From: Burkholderia sp. Ax-1724
GTDB lineage: Bacteria > Pseudomonadota > Gammaproteobacteria > Burkholderiales > Burkholderiaceae
Assembly: GCF_011752995.1 (NCBI RefSeq)
Contig: NZ_VWWL01000031.1
Coordinates: forward strand, 1 to 64,000
DNA length: 64,000 nt
Reading direction: 5' to 3'
Every line of letters starts with the position of its first letter. Position 1 is the stretch's first letter. Below the pieces are notes generated by a model. That model did no database searches and had not been told where the DNA came from. It saw only the letters and a list, made by a program, of their open reading frames with translations. Positions 63,821 through 64,000 of this stretch are shown piece after piece. Both the position numbers and the translations under genes were made by a program.

Positions 63821-64000
63821 ATGCATCCAGCGTTCGAAAGGATTGCCTGTGAGCGCTTCATGGAACGTGGAGCGACTCTAGCCGTCGAACAGCGCTTCGG
63901 CACCACTCAGGCTACGCAGCCCATCAAATGGCTGTCGGACAACGGCTCGGCCTACATCGACCACCGCACGCGCAGCTTCGCCCGTGAACTGGGACTTGAG
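63821..64000 (+). CDS. IS3-type transposase fragment at window end
   Basis: The frame from 63821 reads MHPAFERIACERFMERGATLA then FGTTQATQPIKWLSDNGSAY and RTRSFARELGLE up to the last base. WLSDNGSAY holds the second catalytic aspartate of an IS3-type rve domain. Upstream sequence in this frame does not match the expected first half, so the gene is either truncated or frameshifted at its start; it continues beyond the window. Confidence 0.65.
   Translation, partial: MHPAFERIACERFMERGATLAVEQRFGTTQATQPIKWLSDNGSAYIDHRTRSFARELGLE

Overview
The window looks like an accessory segment of a large replicon (chromid or megaplasmid) from a Burkholderiaceae bacterium, most likely Paraburkholderia or Caballeronia. 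The reasons are the DUF4148 protein, the Burkholderia-type porin, the IS families present, the high GC with strong codon bias, and the dense array of catabolic genes with LysR regulators. No rRNA, tRNA, CRISPR array or replication gene was seen. Taxonomy is an inference from gene content.

Layout. 0-2.1 kb: the start of a leftward VirB-type type IV secretion locus (TrbM/KikA-like protein, virB1, virB2) whose virB3 is cut off by an IS21-like end. 2.4-3.1 kb: an IS110 remnant. 3.0-7.5 kb: leftward MmgE/PrpD, MFS permease and aldehyde dehydrogenase (ALDH), divergent from a LysR gene. 7.7-12.7 kb: the LysR gene, an amidohydrolase and a GMC oxidoreductase; a 180-bp, about 97% identical inverted repeat carries the LysR promoter and first codons at 7.7 kb and again at 10.7 kb. 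12.9-15.6 kb: a nest of insertion sequences in which an IS66 element with a perfect 8-bp target duplication sits inside an IS110 gene next to a broken IS3 gene; the IS66 element contains an NTF2-like passenger gene. 15.6-25.7 kb: leftward GMC oxidoreductase, ALDH, two tandem sugar-binding proteins, ABC ATPase, ABC permease and an MHS-type permease. 26.0-29.8 kb: rightward ABM monooxygenase, SMP-30 lactonase, SDR and zinc alcohol dehydrogenase. 30-40.6 kb: a broken xdhC, DUF4148, LysR, a broken cyclophilin-like gene, an MFS exporter, an enolase-superfamily enzyme, a porin, an MHS permease and an IS5 remnant. 40.8-49.2 kb: rightward ALDH, ALDH, L-threonate-dehydrogenase-like gene, a degenerate paralogue of it, then otnK-otnC-otnI. 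49.5-63.2 kb: an ALDH, a LysR gene and a long leftward set (MFS, zinc ADH, ALDH, MmgE/PrpD, cupin, Asp/Glu-racemase-fold protein, HpcH/HpaI aldolase, D-2-hydroxyacid dehydrogenase). The window ends inside an IS3-type transposase.

How it works together. The clearest pathway is four-carbon acid-sugar catabolism: oxidation by the LtnD-like enzyme, isomerisation by OtnI, phosphorylation by OtnK and decarboxylation by OtnC to dihydroxyacetone phosphate. Around it are at least three uptake-and-oxidation modules (porin, ABC and MFS import, then alcohol to aldehyde to acid, lactone hydrolysis, dehydration, aldol cleavage, hydroxyacid reduction) whose substrates cannot be read from sequence. Nearly every enzyme family occurs in pairs (six ALDHs, two MmgE/PrpD, two GMC, two zinc ADHs, two MHS permeases, two binding proteins), so the island seems to have grown by duplication and IS-driven assembly. 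The 52.8-63.2 kb set is the best candidate for an undescribed pathway, and the LysR inverted repeat is the most unusual DNA structure.
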